64,000 bases of DNA from NCBI GenBank assembly GCA_035342095.1, contig DAOQWL010000015.1, positions 17,625-81,624 on the forward strand, written 5' to 3'. This DNA comes from PLanc-01 sp035342095. Its GTDB lineage: Bacteria > Planctomycetota > Phycisphaerae > Sedimentisphaerales > Anaerobacaceae. Positions 17,834-28,076 of the stretch are shown here, piece after piece (position 1 is the first letter of the stretch; every line of letters begins with the position of its first letter). Under the pieces are notes generated by a model. The model had not been told where the DNA came from. It saw only the letters and a list, made by a program, of their open reading frames with translations, and searched no databases. A program made the position numbers and the translations under genes.

Positions 17834-19036
17834 ATGGTAGGGGTGATCTCCAAGCCGGACACGCAGCAGAAGCTGGGAATCCTCAGCGACGACGCCAAGT
17901 ACGACCTGGCCTGCGCCTGCGGCACACGGGACGAGGAGCATCGCCGACGTGGCGGGAACGGGCGATGGATCTATCCGGTGGCGCTGCCCAACGGCGGCAC
18001 CAGCGTCCTGCTCAAGACGCTGATCTCGAATGTCTGTTCGAATGACTGCAAGTACTGCCCGCTCCGGCAGGAGCAGGACATCCGTCGGTGTACGCTGGAC
18101 CCGGCAGAGACCGCTCGCGTCTTCCTCGACTACTTCAACCGGCGCGACGTCTTCGGCCTGTTCCTCAGCTCGGGCGTCATCGGCACGCCCGATGCGACCA
18201 TGGACCGGCTCAACGCCACCGCCCGACTCCTCCGCAGCCGGCACCGGTTCAAGGGCTACATCCACCTCAAGATCATCCCCGGCGCCAGCGATGCCGCCAT
18301 CGACGAGGCAGTCTCGCTCGCCAGCGCGGTCTCGCTCAACATCGAGACGCCCGGCGCGGCGCATCTCGCGAAGCTCTCCACGCGGAAGGACTACCTCCGC
18401 GACATCATCGAGCCGATCAAACGCATCAGCCGATTGACGGCCAAGGGCTCGCGGTTCGAGCGAGTCAAGCAGACAACGCAGTTCATCGTCGGTCCGGCGG
18501 GCGAGTCGGACGCAGAGATCGTCAAGTACATGTGGGGACTCTACGACCGACTGCGAATGCAGCGGATCTACTTCAGCGCCTATCAGAAGGGCCTGGGAGT
18601 GGCATCGTTATCGGACAGTGGTGGCGAGGGCATCCTGCCCGCGATTCGAGGGCGGGACGCCCTCGACACGAAAGAACGAGGGCAAGATGCCCTCGCCACA
18701 TCGGGCGATCCGCTCATGCGGGAGCATCGCCTCTACCAGGTGGACTTCCTCATGCGCAAGTACGGGTTCACCGACGTGGACATCCCGTGCGATGACCGGG
18801 GATACCTTTCCCTGGAGATCGATCCGAAGGAGGCGTGGGCCGCCCGTCATCCGGAGTTCTTCCCGGTCCAGGTGAATCGGGCGTCGCGTCTGGAGCTGCT
18901 TCGCGTGCCGGGTCTGGGTCCGACGACGGTGAATCGCATCCTCGAACTCCGCCGGACGCAGCGGGTGCAGAGCCTCGATCAGATCGGGCGAGTCGGAGCG
19001 AGGTTGGAGAAGGCTCGTCAGTACGTGGCATTTTGA
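17834..19036 (+). CDS. Putative DNA modification/repair radical SAM protein, with in-frame repeat insertion
   Basis: About 400 residues. The radical SAM cluster motif is C68-x3-C72-x2-C75 in NVCSNDCKYC. The C-terminus carries a helix-hairpin-helix DNA-binding segment (LLRVPGLGPTTVNRIL). This combination matches the family annotated as 'putative DNA modification/repair radical SAM protein', often encoded next to a uracil-DNA-glycosylase-like partner; no such partner is adjacent here. Residues about 263-290 are encoded by a palindromic repeat element inserted in frame (see 18621-18699). The start at 17834 matches the family N-terminus (QQKLGILSDDAKYD). Confidence 0.88.
   Translation: MVGVISKPDTQQKLGILSDDAKYDLACACGTRDEEHRRRGGNGRWIYPVALPNGGTSVLLKTLISNVCSNDCKYCPLRQEQDIRRCTLDPAETARVFLDYFNRRDVFGLFLSSGVIGTPDATMDRLNATARLLRSRHRFKGYIHLKIIPGASDAAIDEAVSLASAVSLNIETPGAAHLAKLSTRKDYLRDIIEPIKRISRLTAKGSRFERVKQTTQFIVGPAGESDAEIVKYMWGLYDRLRMQRIYFSAYQKGLGVASLSDSGGEGILPAIRGRDALDTKERGQDALATSGDPLMREHRLYQVDFLMRKYGFTDVDIPCDDRGYLSLEIDPKEAWAARHPEFFPVQVNRASRLELLRVPGLGPTTVNRILELRRTQRVQSLDQIGRVGARLEKARQYVAF
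18621..18699. repeat. 79-bp palindromic repeat inside a coding sequence
   Basis: The ends are perfect 14-bp inverted repeats (GTGGCGAGGGCATC / GATGCCCTCGCCAC), and an internal hairpin CGAGGGC...GCCCTCG lies at about 18647-18665. The frame is kept through it, adding a Gly/Asp/Ala-rich peptide with the wording RGQDALAT. Comparable in-frame palindromic elements are known from Rickettsia; assignment to a planctomycete family is my inference. Confidence 0.75.
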
Positions 19037-19050
19037 AGGAAGTTCCGCAG

Positions 19051-19204
19051 AATGGGAGATCAGACCTGCTTTGGGAAGGAAGAACCTCCATCCTCGATTC
19101 TCTCTTCCCAAACGGCAGCGTTCCACAGGAGGCAATGTGGGTCGGTTCTTCAAGGAAATTGAAGAATGAGATTTCCTTGAAGAATATAGGTCTGATCTCC
19201 CATT
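19051..19204. repeat. 154-bp MITE-like element with 17-bp terminal inverted repeats
   Basis: AATGGGAGATCAGACCT at 19051-19067 is exactly inverted at 19188-19204. Nested inverted repeats occur inside: GAAGAACC...GGTTCTTC, and TTCTTCAAGGAAA...TTTCCTTGAAGAA. There is no transposase. It starts 14 bases after the radical SAM stop codon and ends just before the promoter of the arginine decarboxylase gene. Confidence 0.65.
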
Positions 19205-19229
19205 TTGTGCAACTTCGGCTTGATTTTCG

Positions 19230-19257
19230 TTGCCAACGGCGGGCTTCGGCCTATAAT
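19230..19257 (+). promoter_or_regulatory. Promoter of arginine decarboxylase gene
   Basis: TTGCCA and a perfect TATAAT with a 16-base spacer, about 64 bases upstream of the start codon. Confidence 0.6.
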
Positions 19258-19320
19258 TCGCAAGCTGAATTCAGATATGGCAACGCAGCGTCAACCCAGT
19301 GCAGATTGCGGGAGGTGAAA

Positions 19321-19899
19321 ATGAAAAACCTGGTTCCCTCGAGGGTATTTCTGACCAAGGGCGTCGGTCGGAGCAAATATCAGCTCAAGAGCTTCGAGGA
19401 AGCGCTGCGCAAAGCCGGCGTGGCCCAGCAGAACCTGGTTCAGGTTTCGTCCATCTTGCCGCCGAGGTGCAAGATCATCAGCCGAGAGAAGGGATTGAAG
19501 CTGCTGACCCCCGGCGGGATCTGCTACTGCGTTATGGCCCGGGCCGACACCGACGAACATGGCCGCCTGATCGCCTCCTCGGTGGGGATCGCGGTACCGA
19601 AGGATGAGACCAAGTGGGGTTATCTCAGCGAGGTGCATGGCCATGGCATGAACGAGAGGGAAGCCGCGGATATGTCCGAAGACCTCGCCGCCAACATGCT
19701 CGGAACCACCCTCGGCCTGGAAGTGGACCCCAACAAGGCCTGGCGGGAGAAAGAGCAGGTCTATCGCTCCAGCGGCCTGATCATCCGCACGTCGAACATC
19801 ACACAGACCGCAACGGGCCAGCGGGACCTCTGGACCACGACCGTGGCGATTGCCATGTTCCTGTTCGATGACAACACGGTCTCGGCGCAGCAGGAGTAG
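19321..19899 (+). CDS. pdaD: Pyruvoyl-dependent arginine decarboxylase
   Basis: The 192-residue proenzyme converts arginine to agmatine using a pyruvoyl group made by self-cleavage. The cleavage site is the serine pair S43-S44 in QVSSILPP, the hallmark of the archaeal-type family. A GGGAGGTG ribosome site precedes the ATG. The long frame upstream of 19321 is a read-through with no family content. The next gene encodes agmatinase, so the pair forms a putrescine route from arginine. Confidence 0.93.
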   Translation: MKNLVPSRVFLTKGVGRSKYQLKSFEEALRKAGVAQQNLVQVSSILPPRCKIISREKGLKLLTPGGICYCVMARADTDEHGRLIASSVGIAVPKDETKWGYLSEVHGHGMNEREAADMSEDLAANMLGTTLGLEVDPNKAWREKEQVYRSSGLIIRTSNITQTATGQRDLWTTTVAIAMFLFDDNTVSAQQE

Positions 19900-20009
19900 G
19901 CCGTCTATTGCCCGGGTCGTCCATCCGACCCGGGTGTGTGCGCACCCATTCTCATGTCCGCTCCTCGCCCGCATAGACAGGGACGTGGATCGTTATTGGA
20001 GTCGAAACC

Positions 20010-20879
20010 ATGACAGAACCCGGCAGCAACTTCGGCGGTCTGCCGCCCCAATACAGCGAACTGGCGAACTCGAAGATCGTCCTGACACCCGTTCCATACG
20101 ATGGGACGAGCACGTGGGTCAAGGGCGCAGACAAAGGCCCCGAGGCGATCATTCGGGCCTCCGCCAACATGGAACTGTACGATATCGAGACCGATTCGCA
20201 GGTCTACCTGCACGGCATCGCTACGGATGCGCCGGTGACGGAGGCCTCCTCGGTCGAGCGGATGGTCGAGTCCGTGCGGAAGCGGGTCCAGGGCCATCTG
20301 GCAAACGACAAGTTCGTCGTCGTCCTCGGCGGCGAGCATTCCGTCAGCATTGGGGCGATCCAGGCCCACGTCCGCCAGTTCCCCGGCGTCAGCGTCCTGC
20401 AGCTCGACGCCCATTCCGACCTGCGGCAGGAATACGAGGGCTCCCGCAACAACCACGCCTGTGTGATGGCGCGAGCCCGCGAGCTTTGCCCGATCGTCCA
20501 AGTGGGCATTCGCAGCATGGACATCTCCGAAACGCAGGGCCTCCAGCGGGACCGAATCTTCTTTGCCGAGCACATCTACGACGGCCGGGCCTGGATCGAG
20601 CAGGTCGTCGGGAAGCTGGCCGAGCAGGTGTACATCACCATCGATCTGGATGTGTTCGATCCATCCATCATGCCCTCGACGGGCACGCCGGAGCCGGGCG
20701 GCCTGCGGTGGTATGACGTGCTGACGCTGATGAAGGCGGTGTGCCGCCGCAGGAAGGTCGTGGGTCTCGACGTGGTGGAGATGTGCCCCACGCCAAACCA
20801 GTGGGCCCCCGAGTTCCTGGCGGCCAAGCTCGTCTACAAGATCCTGAGCTATCGATTCCTGGGCCGCATCGGCGGATAG
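20010..20879 (+). CDS. speB: Agmatinase
   Basis: The 289-residue ureohydrolase converts agmatine to putrescine and urea with a Mn pair. Metal ligands are visible: H110 in GGEHS, D133, H135 and D137 in DAHSD, and D212 and D214 in IDLDVFDPS. The motif STGTPEPGG that follows is typical of agmatinases. The start has a GGAG site. It follows pdaD on the same strand by 110 bases, and together they make a complete short polyamine pathway. Arginase or another ureohydrolase is less likely given the neighbour. Confidence 0.92.
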   Translation: MTEPGSNFGGLPPQYSELANSKIVLTPVPYDGTSTWVKGADKGPEAIIRASANMELYDIETDSQVYLHGIATDAPVTEASSVERMVESVRKRVQGHLANDKFVVVLGGEHSVSIGAIQAHVRQFPGVSVLQLDAHSDLRQEYEGSRNNHACVMARARELCPIVQVGIRSMDISETQGLQRDRIFFAEHIYDGRAWIEQVVGKLAEQVYITIDLDVFDPSIMPSTGTPEPGGLRWYDVLTLMKAVCRRRKVVGLDVVEMCPTPNQWAPEFLAAKLVYKILSYRFLGRIGG

Positions 20880-21046
20880 GCGAATCCCGCCGGGAGCGAT
20901 GATGGGATTTGGACGCAAGGGGACCTCGCTTTTTTCGGCGTCCGAGGCGTCGCCACTACAGAGGAAGTCCGACGACGGCCGATAAAAGGCGCAAGGAACT
21001 TCGCTTCGATGAAATCGATGGCGCCGGTGATAGCAGGAGAGCATGG

Positions 21047-21562
21047 ATGAACGTGATGATGGATCACACAGCGCGGGGGACGGACGACGGGAAAGAGCTG
21101 GGGGGATGGTTCTCTGTGCTCGGTCCTGTGTCCCTTGTTTGCAGTCTCCTCGTCTTCCTCGCGGGATGCGACAAGAAGGCCGTGGAGGAGGCTCAACAGG
21201 AAGCGAGAGAAGCGAAGACCGCGGTGCAGCAGTTGAAGCACAACCTGGGTCTGGCGGAGAAGGAAATCGCCGGCACGAAAGCGGAGCTGGCCGCGGTTCG
21301 ACAGAGCCGAGACGAGTTGCAGGGCAAGATCAACCAGATCATCCAGGAGCGGGACACCGCTCTGGAGTACGCACAGAAGATCCAGGAGGCGCTGGCGGCC
21401 CGATCCAGCGGTCAGGCGGGTGCGACTGCGGCGCTCCAGCAGCAGATTGCCGAGTTGAACGCCCTGGTCGCCGACCAGCAGAAGCTGATCGAGGAGTTAC
21501 AGAAGAACGCGGGCGCCGAGCCGACGGAGGAGACACCCTCGGTCGAGCCCAACGAGCAGTAG
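21047..21562 (+). CDS. Coiled-coil lipoprotein
   Basis: A 171-residue predicted lipoprotein: a hydrophobic segment (VLGPVSLVCSLLVFLAGC) ends in a lipobox cysteine near residue 41, followed by a long charged coiled coil to about residue 155 and a Pro/Glu tail. The ATG at 21047 follows an AGGAGAG site; the frame upstream is not supported. The layout recalls envelope-spanning coiled-coil lipoproteins (Lpp-like in shape only). No named family is recognised. Confidence 0.7.
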   Translation: MNVMMDHTARGTDDGKELGGWFSVLGPVSLVCSLLVFLAGCDKKAVEEAQQEAREAKTAVQQLKHNLGLAEKEIAGTKAELAAVRQSRDELQGKINQIIQERDTALEYAQKIQEALAARSSGQAGATAALQQQIAELNALVADQQKLIEELQKNAGAEPTEETPSVEPNEQ

Positions 21563-21686
21563 TCGCCGCCCGCCCGACGACCAGATGAATCGCAGCCCGC
21601 GCCGTGGGAGGGCAAGTCGCGAACTGTGATGCGACTGCGAAGTGCGAAATCAGGCGGACACGATTCTTTTGTGGAAGGCATGGACG

Positions 21687-22772
21687 ATGGGCAACAAATC
21701 CAAACGTCGGAATGCCGCTCTGAGCCGACGAACCAAGAAGGCGGGCCTTCCGCCGGGGACTCTGATCCACATCGGCGAGAAACGGGAGGAGGCCGTCCGC
21801 ATCACGTACATGGACTATGACGAACAGCATTTCCAGGAGAAGCAGGGCGCCCTGGTCGAGGAGTGCTTCCCGTTCAAAGACACCAGCACGACCACCTGGA
21901 TCAACATCGACGGCATTGACGAGATCCCCATCATCGAGAAGATCGGCAAGGCGTACGACCTGCACCCGTTGATCCTGGAGGACATCGTCACCGTCGGTCA
22001 GCGCCCGAAGTTCGACAACTACGACAAGTATGCCTACATCGTGCTCAAAATGCTCACCTACAACTACGCGACCTATACGATCGGGAGCGAGCAGATGAGC
22101 ATCGTCTTCGGCACGAACTTCGTCCTGTCCTTCCAGGAAGAGGTGGGCGATATCTTCGGTCCGATTCGAGACCGGATTCGCCAGGCCAAGGGCAGGGTTC
22201 GCAAGATGGGAGCCGATTACCTGGCGTATTCCCTGATCGACGCCATCGTGGACAGCTACTTCGGCATCCTGGAGAAGATCGGAGAACGGATCGAGAGTCT
22301 GGAAGACGAGTTGCTCGAGCAGCCGAGCGAGGACCTCCTCCGACAGATCCACGCGCTCAAGCGGGAGATGATGTCGCTCCGCCGTTCCGTCTGGCCCATG
22401 AGGGAGCTCATCAGCGCCATGCAACGGGACGAATCCCCGTTGATCTGCGACCAGACCCGCATCTACCTGCGCGACGTGTACGACCACACGATCCAGATCA
22501 TCGACGCGATCGAGGGGTTTCGCGACATCGTCGGCGGCATGCTTGACATCTACCTGTCCAGCATCAGCAACCGCACGAACGCGATCATGAAGGTCCTGAC
22601 GATGATCGCGACAATCTTCATCCCCTTGACATTCGTCTCCGGCGTGTATGGGATGAACTTCGAGCACATGCCGGAAATCAAGTGGCGATGGGGGTACCCG
22701 ATGGTGCTGCTCGTGATGGCCACGGTTGGCGGCATCATGGTCACCTACTTCAGAAGGAAGAAATGGCTGTAG
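21687..22772 (+). CDS. corA: CorA-family magnesium/cobalt transporter
   Basis: A 361-residue CorA channel: a large cytoplasmic N-terminal domain followed by two C-terminal membrane helices. The signature YGMNFEHMPE sits at the loop between them. The second helix ends in a basic tail (FRRKKWL). The ATG at 21687 has a GGAAGG site and gives the usual start. Its last ten bases overlap the DHH phosphoesterase gene, so both are probably expressed together. Confidence 0.94.
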   Translation: MGNKSKRRNAALSRRTKKAGLPPGTLIHIGEKREEAVRITYMDYDEQHFQEKQGALVEECFPFKDTSTTTWINIDGIDEIPIIEKIGKAYDLHPLILEDIVTVGQRPKFDNYDKYAYIVLKMLTYNYATYTIGSEQMSIVFGTNFVLSFQEEVGDIFGPIRDRIRQAKGRVRKMGADYLAYSLIDAIVDSYFGILEKIGERIESLEDELLEQPSEDLLRQIHALKREMMSLRRSVWPMRELISAMQRDESPLICDQTRIYLRDVYDHTIQIIDAIEGFRDIVGGMLDIYLSSISNRTNAIMKVLTMIATIFIPLTFVSGVYGMNFEHMPEIKWRWGYPMVLLVMATVGGIMVTYFRRKKWL

Positions 22773-23800
22773 CTGCCGAGAAGACCCGATCGAAACTCCG
22801 GAGGCTGACCGAGCTGCTCACGGGCAAGGTGTACCTGCTGATCGCGATGCAGGACAACCCCGATCCGGACAGTCTGGCTGCGGCTGTTGCCCTGCGTCGG
22901 CTTGCCAAGAGCCTGGGGACGCTTCAATGCTCCATCGCGTGCGGCGGGACGGTCGGTCGCGGTGAGAACCGCGCCCTTGTGAAGTACCTGGACCTGAACC
23001 TGCGCCGCTACGGCGAGATCGACTATGGCAAGTATGACCTGGTGGCGATGGTGGACACGCAGCCGGGAGCGGGGAACAACTCGCTGCACGAAGGCGTCCT
23101 GCCCGACATCGTCATCGATCACCATCCGATCCGCCGGCGGACGCGCACCGTCGCATTCACCGATGTCCGCAGCGGTTATGGGGCGACCTCGACGATCCTC
23201 GTCGAATACCTGATCGAGGCGGGCATCACGCCGGAGACGCCCCTGGCGACCGCGTTGCTCTATGGGATTCGCTCCGATACCCAGGATCTCGGACGGGAAG
23301 CGTCACGACTCGACATCGAGGCCATCGAGTTCCTCTATCCCCTCGCCAACAATCGCATGCTCGGCGCGATCCAGCGAGGCAAGGTGCCGAGGGGATACTA
23401 CCAGATGCTTGCCGACGCGCTGCGAAATGCCCGCGTGCTGGGGCCCGCCATCATCACCGAACTGGGGGACATCGACAATCCCGACATGATCGCGGAAGTC
23501 GCGGACCTGCTCCTTCGCGCGGATGAGACGTCCTGGACGATGTGCACCGGCTGCTGGGACGGCAAGCTGCTGATCTCTCTTCGCACATCCGACGAGAGCA
23601 ACCTTGCGGGGAAGGTGATGAAGCACATGGTGGGCCGAAAAGGAACGGGCGGCGGGCACCCCACCTACGCCGGCGGGCAGATCCCTCTGGCAAAAGGCAC
23701 GAAAGCAGAACGCGAGGCCATCGAAAAGGCCGTCGAGGAACGGTTCCTTCAAGCCGTCGGCGCGGGCCACAGTCCCGTGGAGCGGCTGGTCAAGGTCTGA
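22763..23800 (+). CDS. DHH/DHHA1-family phosphoesterase
   Basis: A 345-residue protein of the DHH superfamily (NrnA/RecJ-like). N-terminal DNPDPDSLAAA and the family DHH signature in IVIDHHP supply metal ligands. The C-terminal DHHA1 domain carries GGGHPTYAGGQIP. Members hydrolyse short oligonucleotides, pAp or cyclic dinucleotide breakdown products; which one applies is not decided by sequence. It overlaps corA by ten bases with an AGAAGGAAG ribosome site inside the corA end. Confidence 0.88.
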   Translation: MAVAAEKTRSKLRRLTELLTGKVYLLIAMQDNPDPDSLAAAVALRRLAKSLGTLQCSIACGGTVGRGENRALVKYLDLNLRRYGEIDYGKYDLVAMVDTQPGAGNNSLHEGVLPDIVIDHHPIRRRTRTVAFTDVRSGYGATSTILVEYLIEAGITPETPLATALLYGIRSDTQDLGREASRLDIEAIEFLYPLANNRMLGAIQRGKVPRGYYQMLADALRNARVLGPAIITELGDIDNPDMIAEVADLLLRADETSWTMCTGCWDGKLLISLRTSDESNLAGKVMKHMVGRKGTGGGHPTYAGGQIPLAKGTKAEREAIEKAVEERFLQAVGAGHSPVERLVKV

Positions 23801-23993
23801 TCCGTTCCTGGCGTCGGATCGACGGGCCAGGCATGGACGGGAGGTTGGCGGGGTCGCGCAAAGGGGAACCGATGACCCGTTGTTGCGTACTTGCCATTGA
23901 GACCCGCCGGGGCAAACGATGCTCCCCGGATGTAAGTTTCGCAGTCGCAGAATGGCAGAATAGCAGAGCAGATGACAGATTCAGGGGCAGGGT

Positions 23994-24620
23994 ATGGCTT
24001 CTACTGCGGTTGGCCGACTGACATACGAGCACGTCAACTGCGCCGTGATCGTCGCTCATCCGGACGATGAGACCCTCTGGGCGGGCGGGACGCTCCTGCT
24101 GCATCCGGACAGTTGCTGGACGGTCGTGGCACTCACACACAAGGGCGATGCGGACCGGGCCTCCAGGTTCCACAGGGCCCTGGAATCCTACACCGCCAAA
24201 GGGATCCTGGGGGACCTCGACGACGGGCCCGAGCAAAAGCCCCTGCGCACCATCGATGTGGAGGACGCGATCATGGCCCTGCTGCCCTCGCACCGGTACG
24301 ACCTGATCCTCACGCACAGTCTCTGGGGGGAGTACACCCGCAACCGTCGGCACGAGGAGGTGGCCAGAGCGGTCATGGCCCTGCGAGACAGCCAGCGCAT
24401 CTCCACCGGCGACGTCTGGATGTTCGCCTACGAAGACGACGGCGGCAGACATCTGCCCCGCCCCGCTGTGAATTCCGACGTCTGCATCCGTCTGCCCGAG
24501 GACATCTGGCAGCGAAAGCACCAGGTCCTCACCCAGGTATACGGGCACGCCCCGGACAGCTTCGAGGCGAGAACCGCGCCGAGGGAAGAGGCATTTTGGG
24601 TGATCGGAAGAGGCAGATGA
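23994..24620 (+). CDS. PIG-L/LmbE-family deacetylase
   Basis: A 208-residue protein with the PIG-L zinc motif AHPDDE at about residues 21-26 and a second ligand region RRHEEVARAV. These enzymes remove acetyl groups from N-acetylglucosaminyl compounds such as GlcNAc-inositol or bacillithiol precursors; the substrate here is unknown. The ATG is preceded by AGGGGCAGGG. No glycosyltransferase partner lies beside it. Confidence 0.85.
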   Translation: MASTAVGRLTYEHVNCAVIVAHPDDETLWAGGTLLLHPDSCWTVVALTHKGDADRASRFHRALESYTAKGILGDLDDGPEQKPLRTIDVEDAIMALLPSHRYDLILTHSLWGEYTRNRRHEEVARAVMALRDSQRISTGDVWMFAYEDDGGRHLPRPAVNSDVCIRLPEDIWQRKHQVLTQVYGHAPDSFEARTAPREEAFWVIGRGR

Positions 24621-24792
24621 GCCCCCGCGCCCGGGCGCCGGACACGGGCCCTGCCGGACCCGGAGGCTTGCCTTGTCGGGGAAGTCCCGCGGACCCGTGC
24701 TACCGCAGCGTCCCCTCGGGTCCCACCGTCTTGATGCCGCGTCAAGAGGGGCAACCCCCTGCTGTGCCGTCGCGCCAATTCGGGAAAAAGTA

Positions 24793-24821
24793 TTGAATCC
24801 CGACGGCAAAACCGTTACGAT
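24793..24821 (+). promoter_or_regulatory. Promoter of small protein gene at 24842
   Basis: TTGAAT and TACGAT with a 17-base spacer. The leader would be only about 14 bases. Confidence 0.5.
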
Positions 24822-24841
24822 CCAGGGGATTGGAGTCACTT

Positions 24842-25135
24842 ATGGCTGAGCCAGCCCCAATGAGCAGCAGCCCGAACGAGAAGCTCGAGCAGGCTGTGAT
24901 CGATTACGTCAACCGACTCAGCGAGGAGCACAAGATGCTCGTCGCGCTCAAGGCCCAGTTGTACGGCGGCTCTTGGGAACCGATGCTGGACGACTTGCGC
25001 AATCGTCTGGCAGGGAAGCCCTATATTTTCAAGTTGGTCCATCGGATTCAGGACGACATCGAGCGCATCGAGGAGATGCGGCAGTTCGAAGCCGCACACA
25101 GGGTGGATCTGGCGGATCATGTGGAGTTGACCTGA
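24842..25135 (+). CDS. Small conserved-looking hypothetical protein
   Basis: A 97-residue soluble, mostly helical protein with many charged residues and no motif that I recognise. It has a plausible promoter and a GGAGT ribosome site, and it is followed 150 bases later by a propeller protein gene on the same strand. Function unknown. Confidence 0.6.
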   Translation: MAEPAPMSSSPNEKLEQAVIDYVNRLSEEHKMLVALKAQLYGGSWEPMLDDLRNRLAGKPYIFKLVHRIQDDIERIEEMRQFEAAHRVDLADHVELT

Positions 25136-25285
25136 CGGGGCGTTCGGCAGTGCTTTTGCCGGATGGCAGACCGGGGATGGGTGTTCCTGCCCGGCCGGAA
25201 TCCGGTGGTCGGAGGAGCGTTTCTGGACTCAATTCAGGATTTCCGACCGGGAGATCGAAGTTCTTTTTGTTACGAGGATTGGCAT

Positions 25286-26425
25286 ATGCAACTCACGCTG
25301 CGGCCGGGGGCCCTGATCCTTCTGGGCATGTGTTTCCTGTCAAGTGCATGGACGGTGCCGGTGGTCGCCGGCCAGAGCGTCTCTTCGTCTGCCGGTGCAC
25401 GAGATTCCAACTGGCTGCTCTCGCCGGACCTGCTCGATCATGCGCGTCTGAAGATCGTCTGGCAGCAGACCCTGCCCCTGAAGAAAGGCGAGGCCTTCAA
25501 CACGGTCACCCTGCTGGGTGACCGCCTGTACCTCCGGTCGGATCGCAACTACATGTGGTCGCTGGACGCCGCCTCGGGCAACATCGCCTTCAGCCGGTCC
25601 GTGGCGCCGCAGGGCATTCCCGTGCTGGGCCTGGTCTCCTACGGCGACAGCTTCATCTCGGTCGTCGGCAACCAGCTCACCGAGTGCAGCGTGATCACCG
25701 GCGCCGAGCAGCGGGTCGCCGACCTGGAGTTGGGCATCGTGGCGCCCCCGGTCCGCAACAGCCAGTACTTCTACGTGGCCGCGATCGATCGGCGTCTGCA
25801 CGTGCTTCGCGCCCAGGACCTGGTGCGGGTCTTCAGGGTGGCTGCGGACAACGACTCGTTGATCACGACCGTCCTGGCGGACGAGAACGTGACTGTCTTC
25901 GGAACCAGCGAGGGCAACGTCGTGGCGATGGCGGCCGACGCGCCGAGGAAGCTGTGGCAATTCGATGCCGCCGGCGCGGTGGCGGGGACGATCGTTCGCG
26001 ACGGCAGCTCCATCTTCTTCGCCAGCAAGGACACGAACGTCTACCGACTCGACATGACAGGCACCCCCCCTGTCTCGATGGCCTGGAAATTCCAGACCGA
26101 GGCGGTGCTGGATCGCGGCCCCCGAGTGACACAGGGACACGTCTACCAATACGCTCCCGGCCGGGCACTGACCGCCATCGACAAGCAGACCGGAAAAGCC
26201 GTGTGGTCGTTGTCCGAGGGCCTCGACCTGCTCGCGGAATCGGAGAACAAGGCCTTTGTCATCACCAAGGTCCGCACGCTGGCCGTCATGGACAATGTCA
26301 CGGGCGCCAGGGTCTTCTCGCTCAACAGCGCCCCGGTCGTCGCCCACGTCTGCAATACGGAGAATGCACGAATCTACATCGCCGACGAGCGAGGGCGCAT
26401 CGCGTGTCTTGCGCCGGGGCGGTGA
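25286..26425 (+). CDS. Exported PQQ-like beta-propeller protein
   Basis: A 379-residue protein with a signal peptide (residues 1-28). It carries repeated PQQ/quinoprotein-type blades, for example LDAASGNIAFSRSV, IDKQTGKAVWSL and MDNVTGARVFSL. The blades are of the BamB/PQQ_2 type; no catalytic calcium or PQQ-binding set can be identified, so it is more likely a scaffold or binding propeller than an enzyme. A GAGGAT site supports the ATG at 25286. It precedes purH by 34 bases. Confidence 0.8.
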   Translation: MQLTLRPGALILLGMCFLSSAWTVPVVAGQSVSSSAGARDSNWLLSPDLLDHARLKIVWQQTLPLKKGEAFNTVTLLGDRLYLRSDRNYMWSLDAASGNIAFSRSVAPQGIPVLGLVSYGDSFISVVGNQLTECSVITGAEQRVADLELGIVAPPVRNSQYFYVAAIDRRLHVLRAQDLVRVFRVAADNDSLITTVLADENVTVFGTSEGNVVAMAADAPRKLWQFDAAGAVAGTIVRDGSSIFFASKDTNVYRLDMTGTPPVSMAWKFQTEAVLDRGPRVTQGHVYQYAPGRALTAIDKQTGKAVWSLSEGLDLLAESENKAFVITKVRTLAVMDNVTGARVFSLNSAPVVAHVCNTENARIYIADERGRIACLAPGR

Positions 26426-26459
26426 CGGAGAACTCAGACAGCTAATGGAGATGCAAGAG

Positions 26460-28070
<1,611 letters not shown>

Positions 28071-28076
28071 CCTTGG

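Noticed and set aside
15531..17840. 769-codon plus-strand open frame
   Set aside because: It is antisense to the Gfo/Idh gene and overlaps the TVP38 gene; its arginine-rich composition is a shadow of GC-rich codons.
23910..23985. 'gcaga'-rich stretch before the PIG-L gene
   Set aside because: Short and imperfect; not enough to call a repeat or a regulatory site.
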